DNA from: Comamonas suwonensis
Lineage (GTDB): Bacteria > Pseudomonadota > Gammaproteobacteria > Burkholderiales > Burkholderiaceae_C
Assembly: GCF_012844455.2 (NCBI RefSeq)
Contig: NZ_JABBCQ020000001.1
Span: 372,001-436,000 of the forward strand
DNA: 64,000 nucleotides
Direction of reading: 5' to 3'
Below, in pieces: positions 17,413 to 26,496 of this stretch. Within the stretch, counting starts at the first letter, position 1, and every line of letters starts with the position of its first letter. The position numbers and the translations under genes are program-made. The notes beneath the pieces are model-generated. The model ran no database searches. It was not told where the DNA came from and saw nothing but the letters and a program-made list of their open reading frames with translations.

Positions 17413-18627
17413 ATGCGCGAAATCACGGTTCCTCCTACGGCAGGCTTGCCGCTGCAATGGGCTGATCTGCTGCCCTGGGGCGCGGGTGATTTTGCAGAGC
17501 AACTGGCCACATGGCTGGGCGTGCACCGCGTGCAGCTCGAGTGCTCTGGCACCTCGGCGCTGATGGTGGCTTTGCGCAGCCTCAAGCGGCTCAGGCCAGA
17601 GCGCAACGAAGTCATTGCACCCGCCTACACCTGCCCATTGGTGGCACTGGCCATTGCGCAATGCGGGCTGCAGCTGCGTCTGTGCGATCTGCGGGTGGAT
17701 GCGCTGGATATGGATGCAGCTTGCCTGCACCTGCTTTGCAGCAGCAAGACGCTGGCCGTGCTGTCCACGCATCTTTGTGGTCGTGTGGCCGATGTGGATG
17801 CCGCGTTGCAATGCGCCCGCGATGTGGGTGCCTATGTGATTGAAGATGCTGCGCAAGCCTTGGGTGCACGCAGCAATGGGATGTCTGTTGCGCTCAAGGG
17901 CGATGTGGGTTTTTTCAGCCTGGCCGTGGGCAAGGGCCTGAGCACGTTTGAAGGCGGCGTGCTCATCACGCGTGATGCCGTGTTGCGCGACGTGCTGAGT
18001 GCCGTGGGTGCAGATACGAAATTCAATCTTTGGTGGGAGCTGCGCCGCAGCGTTGAGCTGCTGGGCTATGCCGCGCTCTATCGCCCGGCAGGTCTGCGCA
18101 TGGCTTATGGCAAGCCACTGGAGCAAGCCTTGTCTCGCGGCAACTGGGTGGAGGCCGCGGGGGATGATTTTGATGACTTCATTCCGCAGCACCGCCTGGG
18201 GGCTTGGCGGCAGGCCGTCGGCTCAAAAGCTTTGCGGCGCCTGAGCGCTTTTCAGCAGCAGACCGCTGAGCAAGCCAAAGCACGCGTGGCCCAGCTACGC
18301 GCTTGCGGGCTGGAGGTGCTGGACGATATCGCCGCAGATTCGCAAGGCGTGTGGCCGGTGATCTTGCTGCGTCTGCCCAGTCAGAAAGCCAGAGATGCCG
18401 CGCTGCAAGCCCATTGGGGGGATGGCAGCGGGCTGTCTCTGCCCTTTGTCCATGTGCTGCCCGACTATGGGTGCTACGACCATGTACTGGATGCCGCGCG
18501 CCGTGATGATGTAAGCCGGGCGAGAGACTGGGCGCAACGCTTGCTGGCCATCAGCAACAGCCCGTGGCTGGATGATGTGCGCTTTGCGCGTGTGCTGGCG
18601 AATATTCAGGCTGCCACGCAGGGCTGA
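17413..18627 (+). CDS. DegT/DnrJ/EryC1/StrS-family PLP aminotransferase
   Basis: Encodes 404 residues. Fold-type I features are visible: VIAPAYTCPLVALAIAQCG, the cofactor-binding VIEDAAQALGA, and the PLP lysine region FSLAVGKGLSTFEGG. This family aminates keto sugars (ArnB, for example). The C-terminal third is longer and less conserved than in ArnB, so the substrate is unknown. It is the last gene of the nine-gene operon and meets the methyltransferase gene tail to tail after 77 bases. Confidence 0.87.
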   Translation: MREITVPPTAGLPLQWADLLPWGAGDFAEQLATWLGVHRVQLECSGTSALMVALRSLKRLRPERNEVIAPAYTCPLVALAIAQCGLQLRLCDLRVDALDMDAACLHLLCSSKTLAVLSTHLCGRVADVDAALQCARDVGAYVIEDAAQALGARSNGMSVALKGDVGFFSLAVGKGLSTFEGGVLITRDAVLRDVLSAVGADTKFNLWWELRRSVELLGYAALYRPAGLRMAYGKPLEQALSRGNWVEAAGDDFDDFIPQHRLGAWRQAVGSKALRRLSAFQQQTAEQAKARVAQLRACGLEVLDDIAADSQGVWPVILLRLPSQKARDAALQAHWGDGSGLSLPFVHVLPDYGCYDHVLDAARRDDVSRARDWAQRLLAISNSPWLDDVRFARVLANIQAATQG

Positions 18628-18704
18628 GGCTCATTAAAAACAATAGCTGCTTGCACCTGATAAAGCTAAAGTACAGATAAGAAACGCTTTGAAATCAAGA
18701 TATT

Positions 18705-20018
18705 TCAAGCGCTATTCGCTTTGATTTTTGCAGCGCCCGCCATTTTGGGAGCTGCCATGCTCTGCGCTGCTTCCAGGTGCCTGAGGGCGTCTTCGCGCTT
18801 GTGCATGTAATCGCGCGTCAGTGGCACAGCCTCTTGTCTGCGGCTCAGCTGGACCTGAAAAATGGCAATGTCCTGATAGCGGAATGCCGACTCTGACATG
18901 GACAGATAAAACTCCCACATACGGCAAAAACGCTCGTCATAAAGCGCTGCAGCCTGTGCCCTGCGGGCCATGAAACGCTCGCGCCACAAGCGCAGCGTCT
19001 GGGCATAGTGCAGGCGCAGAACCTCTATGTCGCAGATCACCAGGCCCGAGCGCTCGATAGCTGGCGTGAACTCCGACATGGACGGAATATGGCCGCCCGG
19101 AAAGATGTAGCGCTCAATCCACGGATTATTGAAATCCGGCACATCGCTGTTGCCGATGAAGTGCAGCAGCATGACGCCATCATCGCTAAGCAGTTCGTGG
19201 CACTTGCGGAAAAAGGCGTCGTGGAACCCGGTCCCTACATGCTCGAACATGCCCACCGAAACAATGCGGTCGAACGAACCATGTTCTTCGCGATTCATGT
19301 CGCGGTAATCCTCCAGCCGGTACTCCAGTTTCTCGGCGTGAGTGGATTGAGATGCCTTGTGCTTGGCACCCGCAAGCTGCTCGGTGGATAGCGTAATTCC
19401 GGTGACATGCGCCGCCCCGGCCACCTCGGCCAGATAGCGCGAGAGGCCGCCCCAGCCGCAGCCTATGTCCAGCACGCGCTGGCCTGGCTCAATCAGCAGC
19501 TTGGCGGCGATATGTCGTTTCTTGGCGAGCTGGGCGGTTTCAAGATCTTCATCGCCCTGCTCAAAATAGGCACAAGAATACTGACGTTCGCTATCCAGAA
19601 ACAGCTGGTACAGGCGGTCGTCCAGATCGTAGTGATGGGCCACATTGGTGCGAGACTTGCTGCGCAGATTGTTCTGCAGCAGGGGCCGCAGCTTCATGCG
19701 CCAGGCATCCAGCATGCGTACGGTGGCGCTGACCGGGGCATGCTGTGCATGGCGCAGAAGCAACTCCAGCACGTCGTACACGCTTCCCTTTTCGACCAGC
19801 AGGCGCTCCTGCATGAACATCTCGCCAAAGTTCAGGTCGGGGTCGCGCAGCAGTGCAAAGATGGCGCGTTGGTCGGTAAAGCGTATGCCGGCCCGAGGCT
19901 GGCCATCGTCGCCAAAGAGCAGTGCCTTTCCGGATGGAAGAGTGACTTCAAGCCGTCCCGTTTTGACCAAGGGTTCAAATGCATGTCGCAGCAATTTTTC
20001 GGTCAACCGGTCCAGCAT
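18705..20018 (-). CDS. Cyclopropane-fatty-acyl-phospholipid synthase-like methyltransferase
   Basis: Encodes 437 residues; AAGGAGC precedes the ATG. The SAM-binding motif is VLDIGCGWGG; the family hallmarks SRTNVAHHYDLDDRLYQLFLD, YSCAYFEQGDEDLETAQ and VSVGMFEHVG are present. It transfers a methylene/methyl group to unsaturated acyl chains of membrane lipids, or carries out a related C-methylation. It lies 44 bases after the ureohydrolase-like gene and ends the four-gene minus-strand operon. That setting suggests a pathway-specific copy; the general cfa gene may be elsewhere. Confidence 0.9.
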   Translation of the reverse strand: MLDRLTEKLLRHAFEPLVKTGRLEVTLPSGKALLFGDDGQPRAGIRFTDQRAIFALLRDPDLNFGEMFMQERLLVEKGSVYDVLELLLRHAQHAPVSATVRMLDAWRMKLRPLLQNNLRSKSRTNVAHHYDLDDRLYQLFLDSERQYSCAYFEQGDEDLETAQLAKKRHIAAKLLIEPGQRVLDIGCGWGGLSRYLAEVAGAAHVTGITLSTEQLAGAKHKASQSTHAEKLEYRLEDYRDMNREEHGSFDRIVSVGMFEHVGTGFHDAFFRKCHELLSDDGVMLLHFIGNSDVPDFNNPWIERYIFPGGHIPSMSEFTPAIERSGLVICDIEVLRLHYAQTLRLWRERFMARRAQAAALYDERFCRMWEFYLSMSESAFRYQDIAIFQVQLSRRQEAVPLTRDYMHKREDALRHLEAAQSMAAPKMAGAAKIKANSA

Positions 20019-20062
20019 GTCAGCTCCTTGAGCGAGGCGTTGAAAGGTATCGGTGAAGCGCT

Positions 20063-20965
20063 CTAACTTGTGCTGCTGGCTGCAATCCGCTGCACCAGCC
20101 GTTGATTCAAACCATGCTGTCCAGCCTGCCAGGCAGCCAGCGTCTCGACATCAATCTGCGTGTCCTGACCGTCGCCTGCGCTCATCAGGCGCTTCCACCA
20201 CGTGGAATAGTGCCATGACGATACATCGCCGGTAATATCACTTCCGATGATCTGCCCGCGCAGTGCATCGACCAGGTCCATGGCCTGTTTTTCAAGCATC
20301 TGGCCCTGATCCCAGTTGGTGCGCACCACCTCGGCTGCGAAGACGTCTTTGTCAATGCTCAGATAGGTGTCCTGCGGCCATTCGCTCATTTGGAGTGACA
20401 GTGCCTGTACCAGCTCGGCGATGCTTGAAAAACTGCGAAATGCCTTGCTGGCACCGATTTTTTTCGCCCAGCTGGTGTTAACGCCACAGCTCCAGTAAGT
20501 GAGCTTGCCAGCCCGTAGTGGACGCAGGTAGTTTTCCCAGGCGTGACTGGAACCAATGTCCTGCGAGGTGATGCCCGCCACATGCACTTGCGATACCGCT
20601 GGGTGCATGGCCACGCGCCGCACCCAGGAGCCGCAATGCACGCCCCAGGGGAAACGCATATTGTCTGGATGGTTGTCCAGCACCAGTACGCGCAGCGGGT
20701 TCTTGGGCGTGAAACCTTGCTGCGCAATACAGCGCTCAATCAGCGGCCAGCTCAGGTGGTGAAAGTCACCGCTGCCCATGAGTACCGTGCCATGCAAGGG
20801 AGGGAGCTTGTCGTGCATGGCGGCAGTAAAGCGTTTGAAGCTGCGCAGGCCGCAGCCAAAGCGCACGAGCTCTTGCCAGCCGGTCAGCGGCAGGCGCCGT
20901 TCATGACTGAGCGGGCCGACCGATCCATCGACGTCCAGCACAACGGGTGGGGGGAGTGGCATCAT
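20063..20965 (-). CDS. Divergent ureohydrolase (arginase/agmatinase fold)
   Basis: Encodes 300 residues from the ATG at 20965, which overlaps the stop of the upstream gene (ATGA); an ATG at 20980 is also possible. The arginase-fold metal ligands appear as GSGDFHHLS, LDNHPDN (DxHxD) and YLSIDKDVF (SxDxD). The surrounding sequence is far from arginase, agmatinase and formiminoglutamase, and the usual DP after the last motif is missing. If active it would be a manganese enzyme that cuts a guanidine, amidine or formimino bond. The substrate is unknown. It is translationally coupled to the acyltransferase-like gene. Confidence 0.78.
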   Translation of the reverse strand: MMPLPPPVVLDVDGSVGPLSHERRLPLTGWQELVRFGCGLRSFKRFTAAMHDKLPPLHGTVLMGSGDFHHLSWPLIERCIAQQGFTPKNPLRVLVLDNHPDNMRFPWGVHCGSWVRRVAMHPAVSQVHVAGITSQDIGSSHAWENYLRPLRAGKLTYWSCGVNTSWAKKIGASKAFRSFSSIAELVQALSLQMSEWPQDTYLSIDKDVFAAEVVRTNWDQGQMLEKQAMDLVDALRGQIIGSDITGDVSSWHYSTWWKRLMSAGDGQDTQIDVETLAAWQAGQHGLNQRLVQRIAASSTS

Positions 20966-22032
20966 GCTTTTGGGCCCCATTGGCTATCGTTTTCAAACAG
21001 CTTGGAAAAACGTCTTCCCAAGGCTCGCAGCACAGGGTTGCGGATGAAGACCAGGTGCTGCGTCATGGTGAAGCTGGCACCTAGCTGGGCCTTGACCTCG
21101 GGGTCGGTCCAGCCCGCCACATAGTGGCTGAGGCCGCGTTGCAGTGCATATTCGAGATTGACCATCCAGCTTACAAAATAGAGATTGGCTTCACGGGCTG
21201 CCGGGTAGGACATGCCAATATATTTGTCGATCAGTTTGCCGCCATGTTCAAAGCATAGATTCCAGCCCAGCAAGGCACCACTTTCAAGAGCGCGGTATTC
21301 AAAGACAATGCCGCCGTTGCCTCCATCGCGAAGCAGGTCGGCAAAGAAAGCGCGCGTGAGCTTGTCGAAGTGAATTTCGCTTTGCATATACACGGCATCA
21401 AACAGCGTGTAGTAGGTATCCACACGTGCCTCATCAGCAAATGCCGCGCCGGTGGGAATACGTTCTATGGTCAGCCGATCGCGGCTTTTGAGTTTGCGCT
21501 TGAGACTGCTTCTGCGGTTTTTGGAAAGGCCCGCCAGATACGCATTAAGACTGGCAAAAGTGATGGGCACATAAGCCAGCGCCTGCCCTTCCAGCGCAAT
21601 AAAACCTTGCTTGGAAAGCGCTTGAGCGACTTCTCTGGAGAAGCGGTTTTCGTTTTCAGAAAGCAGCGATGATGTCTGCGGCAAATCCTTGACGATGGTC
21701 AGCAGAGTGCGGCCGGCCATGGCGCGTAATTGCTGCGCCAGTGTGCTTGCCGTAACGCCTTGAGGCAGCAGCGCATACTCGCTGACCGTGGTGCCGATAA
21801 AGTCGGTTTGCAGCGTGAGCTTTGAATGCAGCCATGGGCCGCCCGGTAACGACAAAAGACGCGCCTTGAGCGCGTCATCTGCGGTGGTCAGCAAGTCAAA
21901 TGGTGCGGTGAACGCGGGCGCCGGACCGTGGTTCAGCAGCGTGAATCCTTCGGGGGGGTGCTGGGTAAATTGCTGCAGCAGTCCGTCAGGCTCCAGCTGG
22001 TTGCGCAAACTTTGCGATGCCATCGCGCTCAT
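20962..22032 (-). CDS. FemAB/GNAT-like acyltransferase (Acetyltransf_6 type)
   Basis: Encodes 356 residues from the ATG at 22032; the reading frame extends upstream but without a ribosome site. The N-terminal half is divergent; the C-terminal half has the FemAB-like pattern KNRRSSLKRKLKSRDRL, LGWNLCFEHGGKLIDKYIG and ANLYFVSWMVNLEYA. Such enzymes transfer acyl or aminoacyl groups to amino acceptors. No signal peptide is seen. It sits between the class III aminotransferase and the ureohydrolase-like gene. Confidence 0.78.
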   Translation of the reverse strand: MSAMASQSLRNQLEPDGLLQQFTQHPPEGFTLLNHGPAPAFTAPFDLLTTADDALKARLLSLPGGPWLHSKLTLQTDFIGTTVSEYALLPQGVTASTLAQQLRAMAGRTLLTIVKDLPQTSSLLSENENRFSREVAQALSKQGFIALEGQALAYVPITFASLNAYLAGLSKNRRSSLKRKLKSRDRLTIERIPTGAAFADEARVDTYYTLFDAVYMQSEIHFDKLTRAFFADLLRDGGNGGIVFEYRALESGALLGWNLCFEHGGKLIDKYIGMSYPAAREANLYFVSWMVNLEYALQRGLSHYVAGWTDPEVKAQLGASFTMTQHLVFIRNPVLRALGRRFSKLFENDSQWGPKA

Positions 22033-22119
22033 TACTGTGTTGAAAATTCCATCATGCCAGCGCAGCAGGCATGCCCCGAACCAGACAGGCAAGGCAAGAG
22101 CCGCCTCGCAGCGAAAGCG

Positions 22120-22180
22120 TTGTCCCTCCCGCGTGGCGAATGCCAAGCGAGAGAGGGGGAGGCCAAGCCGCTCAGTGGAT
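22120..22180 (-). repeat. Post-stop dispersed repeat, family B, copy 1
   Basis: Read on the minus strand it begins at the stop codon of the aminotransferase gene and carries a short GC hairpin followed by CCCCCTCTCTC-like and GGGAGGGAC-like segments. It resembles the sequence at 42655-42712. It fills much of the 147-bp gap to the acyltransferase gene. Confidence 0.6.
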
Positions 22181-23553
22181 TAGCCCTTTTTCGCCTTGGT
22201 CAGCAACTGATCCAGCAGTGCCATGGCTTCGTCGATTTCGGGGCGAGAAATCATCAGCGAAGGCGCGAAGGTAATCACGTTCTTGTAGTAGCCGCCCACG
22301 TCCAGCACTAGGCCGCGCTTCTGGCCTTGGTATTCCAGACCACCTTCAAGGCCGATGTCCACCATTTTGTCCAGCAGCGCCTTGTTGGGCGTGAAGCCGT
22401 CTTCGGTGCAGATTTCGGCGCGCAGTGCCAGGCCCATGCCGTCCACATCGCCGATTTCCTTGTGGCGCTTTTGCAGCTCTTTCAAGCCTTCGAGGAAATA
22501 GGCACCTGATTCGCACACCTGGCGACCGAAGTCCATTTCGTGCGTCATGCGCATCACTTCCAGACCCAGAGCCGTGCCCAGAGGGTTGGAGGCGAAGGTG
22601 GAGTGGGTGGATCCCGGTGGGAACACGGTGGGGTTGATCAACTCTTCACGGGCCCACAGGCCGGACAGTGCGTTCAGACCGTTGGTCAGTGCCTTGGCGA
22701 ACACCAGCACGTCGGGCTTGATGCCGAAGTTTTCCACAGACCACAGCTTGCCCGTACGCCAGAAGCCCATCTGGATTTCGTCGACCACCAGCAGCACGCC
22801 GTGGTCATCCAGCACCTTTTTCAGACCGGTGAAGAAATTGGCAGGAGGAATGACGTAGCCACCGGTGCCCTGAATGGGCTCAATGTAGAAGGCTGCGTAT
22901 TCGCACTGGTTGGTCTTGGGGTCCCAGACCGCGTGATATTCGTTCTCGAACTTGCGGGCAAATTCACGCACGATCGAATCTGCATACTCCTCAGCGGTCA
23001 TGCCCTTGGGACGACGGAAGGGGTAGGGGAAGGGGATGAATTGAGCGCGATCGCTGAAGTGGCCGAAGCGGCGGCGATAGCGGTAGCTGGAGGTGATGGA
23101 AGAAGCACCCAGCGTACGGCCGTGGTAGCCACCTTCAAAGGCAAACATCAGACTCTTGCCGCCGGTGGCATTGCGCACCACTTTCAACGAGTCTTCAATG
23201 GCTTGTGCGCCGCCCACGTTGAAGTGCACGCGGCCGTCATTGCCCCATTTGCTCTTGGCGTCTTCGGCGATGAACTTGGCCAGTTCAATCTTGGTCGGGT
23301 GCAGGTACTGACTTGCCACCTGGGGCAGCTCTTGCAGCTGCTCGATCATCTTTTGCTCAAGACGCTTGTTCTTGTAGCCGAAGTTGACGGCCGAATACCA
23401 CATCTGCAGATCGAGGTAGGCGGTGCCTGAGTCGTCGTACATATAGCTGCCATCGCAGCCTGTGAAAATCTTCGGGGGATTGACGTAGTGGACGGTGTCG
23501 CCAAACGAGCAGTATTTGGCTTCGTCAGCCAGCAATTGGGCAGTATTGATCAC
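22180..23553 (-). CDS. Class III PLP aminotransferase
   Basis: Encodes 457 residues from a GTG at 23553 with GGAG upstream. Class III features: NVGGAQAIEDSLKVVR, EGGYHGRTLGASSIT, FYIEPIQGTGGYVIPP, VVDEIQMGFWRTGKLW and PLP Lys287 in LVFAKALTNGL. The class acts on terminal amines of ornithine, lysine, 4-aminobutyrate or diaminobutyrate, or on similar substrates; I cannot choose one. It is the first gene of the four-gene minus-strand operon. The frame is open upstream into recQ, but that extension is not protein-like. Confidence 0.88.
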   Translation of the reverse strand: MINTAQLLADEAKYCSFGDTVHYVNPPKIFTGCDGSYMYDDSGTAYLDLQMWYSAVNFGYKNKRLEQKMIEQLQELPQVASQYLHPTKIELAKFIAEDAKSKWGNDGRVHFNVGGAQAIEDSLKVVRNATGGKSLMFAFEGGYHGRTLGASSITSSYRYRRRFGHFSDRAQFIPFPYPFRRPKGMTAEEYADSIVREFARKFENEYHAVWDPKTNQCEYAAFYIEPIQGTGGYVIPPANFFTGLKKVLDDHGVLLVVDEIQMGFWRTGKLWSVENFGIKPDVLVFAKALTNGLNALSGLWAREELINPTVFPPGSTHSTFASNPLGTALGLEVMRMTHEMDFGRQVCESGAYFLEGLKELQKRHKEIGDVDGMGLALRAEICTEDGFTPNKALLDKMVDIGLEGGLEYQGQKRGLVLDVGGYYKNVITFAPSLMISRPEIDEAMALLDQLLTKAKKG

Positions 23554-23711
23554 AGCAGAAAATGCTCCGCAAAAAGGAATCCGGTAAACGGTATGCGGCT
23601 GCAGTGTGAGGCTGCAATATTTCCGGGCTGTCGAGCATTTGTGTGGGAATTGTGGAGATGTCCAAGTCGGCACAACTTGGATAGCGCTGGCGCTGATACC
23701 AGTGCCGTGGC

Positions 23712-25622
23712 TTAGCCCAGAGCCACCACGCGCAGTACCTCGGCTCCATACGCATCCAGCTTTTTGGCACCCATGCCACTCACCCCTTGCAGCTCCTGCA
23801 GCGACTGGGGGTTGAGTTCGGCAATCGATGCCAGCGTGGCATCGTGGAAGATCACATAGGCCGGCAGATTGTGCGACTTGGCCACCTCGGCGCGCCAGGC
23901 CTTGAGGTTGATGAAGCGCACTTGCGCATCTGGCCCCAGGTTGATGGCGGCTGCATTGGCAGCAGACTTCTTGCTTGGTTTTTTGCTGCGTGATGCGGCA
24001 ACGGCTTCGCGCAACTGCACCTGCACCTCGCCCTTGAGCACAGCGCGGGAGCCTGCGGCCAGGCACAGGGTGTCAAACACATGGCCGCTGTTTTCGCTCA
24101 CCACCTTGTGCAGGCCCAGTGCGCCTGTCGCCAGCAACTGGCGCATCACGGCTCGCAGCTGTGGCTCTGAGTAATCCTTGCCAATACCGAAGGTGGAGAC
24201 TTTCTCGTGGCTGAACTGGGCCACCTTGTCGGTTTCTTTACCGCGCAGCACATCCATGATGTGGCCAGCGCCATAAGTCAGGCCGCTGGCTTCATGCACG
24301 CGGAAAATGGTGGACAGCAGCTTGCGCGCAGCGTCCGTACCATCCCAGAGCGCAGGCGGCTCCAGACAGTTGTCGCAGTTGCCGCAATGGGTGCGGCCCA
24401 CGGCCTGCAGCGGCTTGCCGTCCAGACTGGGTTCCTGCCCATATCGCTCGCCAAAATAGGCCAGAAGGCGTATGCGGCGGCAGTCTGTGGCCTCGGCCAA
24501 GCCCAGCAGCGCATCCAGCTTGCCGCGCATGACTTGCTTGAACTGCTCTTCTGCCGGGCTCTCGTCAATCATGCGGCGCTGGTTGACCACATCGCTGAGG
24601 CCATAGGCCATCCACGCATCGGCAGGCAGGCCATCGCGGCCCGCGCGGCCGGTTTCCTGGTAGTAGCCTTCGATGTTCTTGGGCATGTCCACATGGGCCA
24701 CAAAGCGCACATCGGGCTTGTTGATGCCCATGCCAAAGGCAATGGTGGCGCACATCACCACACCTTCTTCGCGCAAAAAGCGGTCTTGATGGTTCTGGCG
24801 CATTTCCTGCGGCAGACCGGCGTGATAGGGCAGAGCGTTGATGCCGCTTTGCGCCAGCGTCTGCGCCAACTCTTCCACGCGCTTGCGCGACTGGCAATAG
24901 ACCACGCCTGCTTCGCCCTCATGCTCGCGTTCAATGAAACGCAGCAACTGGTTGGTGACGTCTTTTTTCTCGGCAATCTTGTAGCGGATATTGGGCCGGT
25001 CAAAGCTGCTGATGAAGTGCTGTGCGGCTTCCAACTGCAGGCGTTCGATGATGTCGGCGCGCGTCAGCGCATCCGCCGTGGCCGTCAGCGCAATGCGCGG
25101 TACGCTGGCAAAGCGCTGGTGCAGCACCGTGAGGGCGCGGTATTCGGGGCGGAAGTCGTGGCCCCACTGGCTTACGCAATGCGCCTCATCGATCGCAAAC
25201 AGGGACAGTTTGCCTTGCGCCAGCAGATCATCCAGCAGGCCCAGGAAGCGCGGCGTGTTCAACCGCTCTGGCGCGACGTACAGCAGGGTGATGTCGCCGC
25301 TCTGCAGGCGCAGCTCTACTTCCTGTGTTTCGTCGTAGCTGAGGGTGGAATTCAGAAAGGCGGCGCTGATGCCTGCCTCGTGCAGCGCACCGACCTGATC
25401 GTGCATCAGCGCAATCAGCGGCGACACCACGATGGTCACCCCATGGCCCAGTTGCTGGCGTGCAATGGCTGGCACCTGATAGCACAGCGACTTGCCGCCG
25501 CCCGTGGGCATGAGCACCAGTGCATCGCCGCCGTTGATGACATGCGAGACGATGGCCTGCTGGGGGCCTCGGAATTGCTCGTAGCCAAAAACGGCTCGCA
25601 GAATGGATTGCGCGGAAGACAC
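23712..25622 (-). CDS. recQ: ATP-dependent DNA helicase RecQ
   Basis: Encodes 636 residues from a GTG. Helicase motifs: PTGGGKSLCYQ (I), IDEAHCVSQWG (II), ALTATAD (III), ETGRAGRDG (VI). The zinc-binding region has CRRIRLLAYFGE and CGNCDNC, followed by a winged-helix RQC domain and a C-terminal HRDC domain (about 555-630, GVSGMGAKKLDAYG). It unwinds DNA 3' to 5' in RecF-pathway recombination and fork repair. It stands alone; the downstream aminotransferase gene is 158 bases away and probably has its own promoter. Confidence 0.96.
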   Translation of the reverse strand: MSSAQSILRAVFGYEQFRGPQQAIVSHVINGGDALVLMPTGGGKSLCYQVPAIARQQLGHGVTIVVSPLIALMHDQVGALHEAGISAAFLNSTLSYDETQEVELRLQSGDITLLYVAPERLNTPRFLGLLDDLLAQGKLSLFAIDEAHCVSQWGHDFRPEYRALTVLHQRFASVPRIALTATADALTRADIIERLQLEAAQHFISSFDRPNIRYKIAEKKDVTNQLLRFIEREHEGEAGVVYCQSRKRVEELAQTLAQSGINALPYHAGLPQEMRQNHQDRFLREEGVVMCATIAFGMGINKPDVRFVAHVDMPKNIEGYYQETGRAGRDGLPADAWMAYGLSDVVNQRRMIDESPAEEQFKQVMRGKLDALLGLAEATDCRRIRLLAYFGERYGQEPSLDGKPLQAVGRTHCGNCDNCLEPPALWDGTDAARKLLSTIFRVHEASGLTYGAGHIMDVLRGKETDKVAQFSHEKVSTFGIGKDYSEPQLRAVMRQLLATGALGLHKVVSENSGHVFDTLCLAAGSRAVLKGEVQVQLREAVAASRSKKPSKKSAANAAAINLGPDAQVRFINLKAWRAEVAKSHNLPAYVIFHDATLASIAELNPQSLQELQGVSGMGAKKLDAYGAEVLRVVALG

Positions 25623-25634
25623 CGGGTACTCTTG

Positions 25635-25684
25635 AATTTGTAGCTGATAACGCTTGTTGAATAAGGGCTATATGCCCATTTATT
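25635..25684 (+). repeat. Dispersed intergenic repeat, family A
   Basis: Carries the shared pattern TAGCTGnnnnCGCTT...ATAAGnGCTA...GCC then a T-rich end. It is a degenerate copy between recQ and the HutC-like gene. Confidence 0.5.
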
Positions 25685-25761
25685 CACTAACAACAAGCGT
25701 CAAAAATATGCTCTATTGTGCGCCGCACTCTGGCGTGGCGCACAAGCCGGGTTATGCGCAA

Positions 25762-26496
25762 TCAGGTCGCCGGGGCGATGGTGGAAGGTGAGAAATGCGC
25801 ATCCAGCTCGTACAGGTCGGCCGGGTAGGTCAGGCGCACAAAGGTGATGGGCAACTGGCCCGTCCAGGTGCGGCGGTCAATCACCAAGCAGGGGAAGCCG
25901 GGGGCAATCGCCAGCCGGGTGGCATTTTCCTCGCTCGCCGCTTCGGCGCGGATGCGGTGCTCGGCCGAGCTCCACGGCACATGGTTTACCATCCACGAGC
26001 TGGGGCTGTGCTCGGTAAATGATTCGTGCTCGGCGTCGGGTACAGATTCAAGGTTGATCAGGCGGTCTTCTATGCAAAAGTGCCGTTGCCCCGCCATGTG
26101 CAGGCACAGCACATGGACGATAGGGCCTGGCTTGTCCATGCGCATGGCTTCCATGTCATCGCGCGTGCTTCGCCGCTGCTTGCGGCTGAGCAACTGGCTG
26201 GAGTACTCCAGTCCCATGCCCAGCACCACCTGGCGCAGATCGGGAATTTCCAGCACGGCCGAACTGGTGTGCGGGCGGGTGACAAAGCTGCCCGCTTTGC
26301 GCTTGCGCTCCAGCAGGCCGGCCTGAACCAGCTTGTTCAGTGCCTTGCTCACCGTCATGCGTGAGCATTCGTAGTGAACTGTCAGCTCCATCTCAGAGGG
26401 GATACGGTAGCCGGGCGGCCAGCGGCCACTGAGAATGTTTTGCTCAATCTCGGTGAGAATTTTCCCGTGCAGCGACATGGAAGAGTGTGTGACCAT
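25762..26496 (-). CDS. hutC: GntR-family transcriptional regulator, HutC subfamily
   Basis: Encodes 244 residues from the ATG at 26496. An N-terminal winged helix (ILSGRWPPGYRIPSEMELTVHYECSR split by the recognition helix MTVSKALNKL) is followed by a UTRA ligand-binding domain with RRTWTGQLPITFVRLTYPADLY, typical of HutC. HutC represses histidine utilisation and responds to urocanate. Here it diverges from an FAD-linked oxidase and hutG. The other hut genes are not in the window. I found no clear HutC palindrome in the gap. Confidence 0.87.
   Translation of the reverse strand: MVTHSSMSLHGKILTEIEQNILSGRWPPGYRIPSEMELTVHYECSRMTVSKALNKLVQAGLLERKRKAGSFVTRPHTSSAVLEIPDLRQVVLGMGLEYSSQLLSRKQRRSTRDDMEAMRMDKPGPIVHVLCLHMAGQRHFCIEDRLINLESVPDAEHESFTEHSPSSWMVNHVPWSSAEHRIRAEAASEENATRLAIAPGFPCLVIDRRTWTGQLPITFVRLTYPADLYELDAHFSPSTIAPAT

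Noticed and set aside
22180-24066. Extended open frame that would make the class III aminotransferase 628 residues long
   Set aside because: The first 171 residues overlap recQ and look like out-of-frame coding sequence; family similarity starts at the GTG at 23553.
24207-25643. 478-codon plus-strand open frame opposite recQ
   Set aside because: A shadow of recQ; composition is non-protein-like and recQ motifs on the minus strand are complete.
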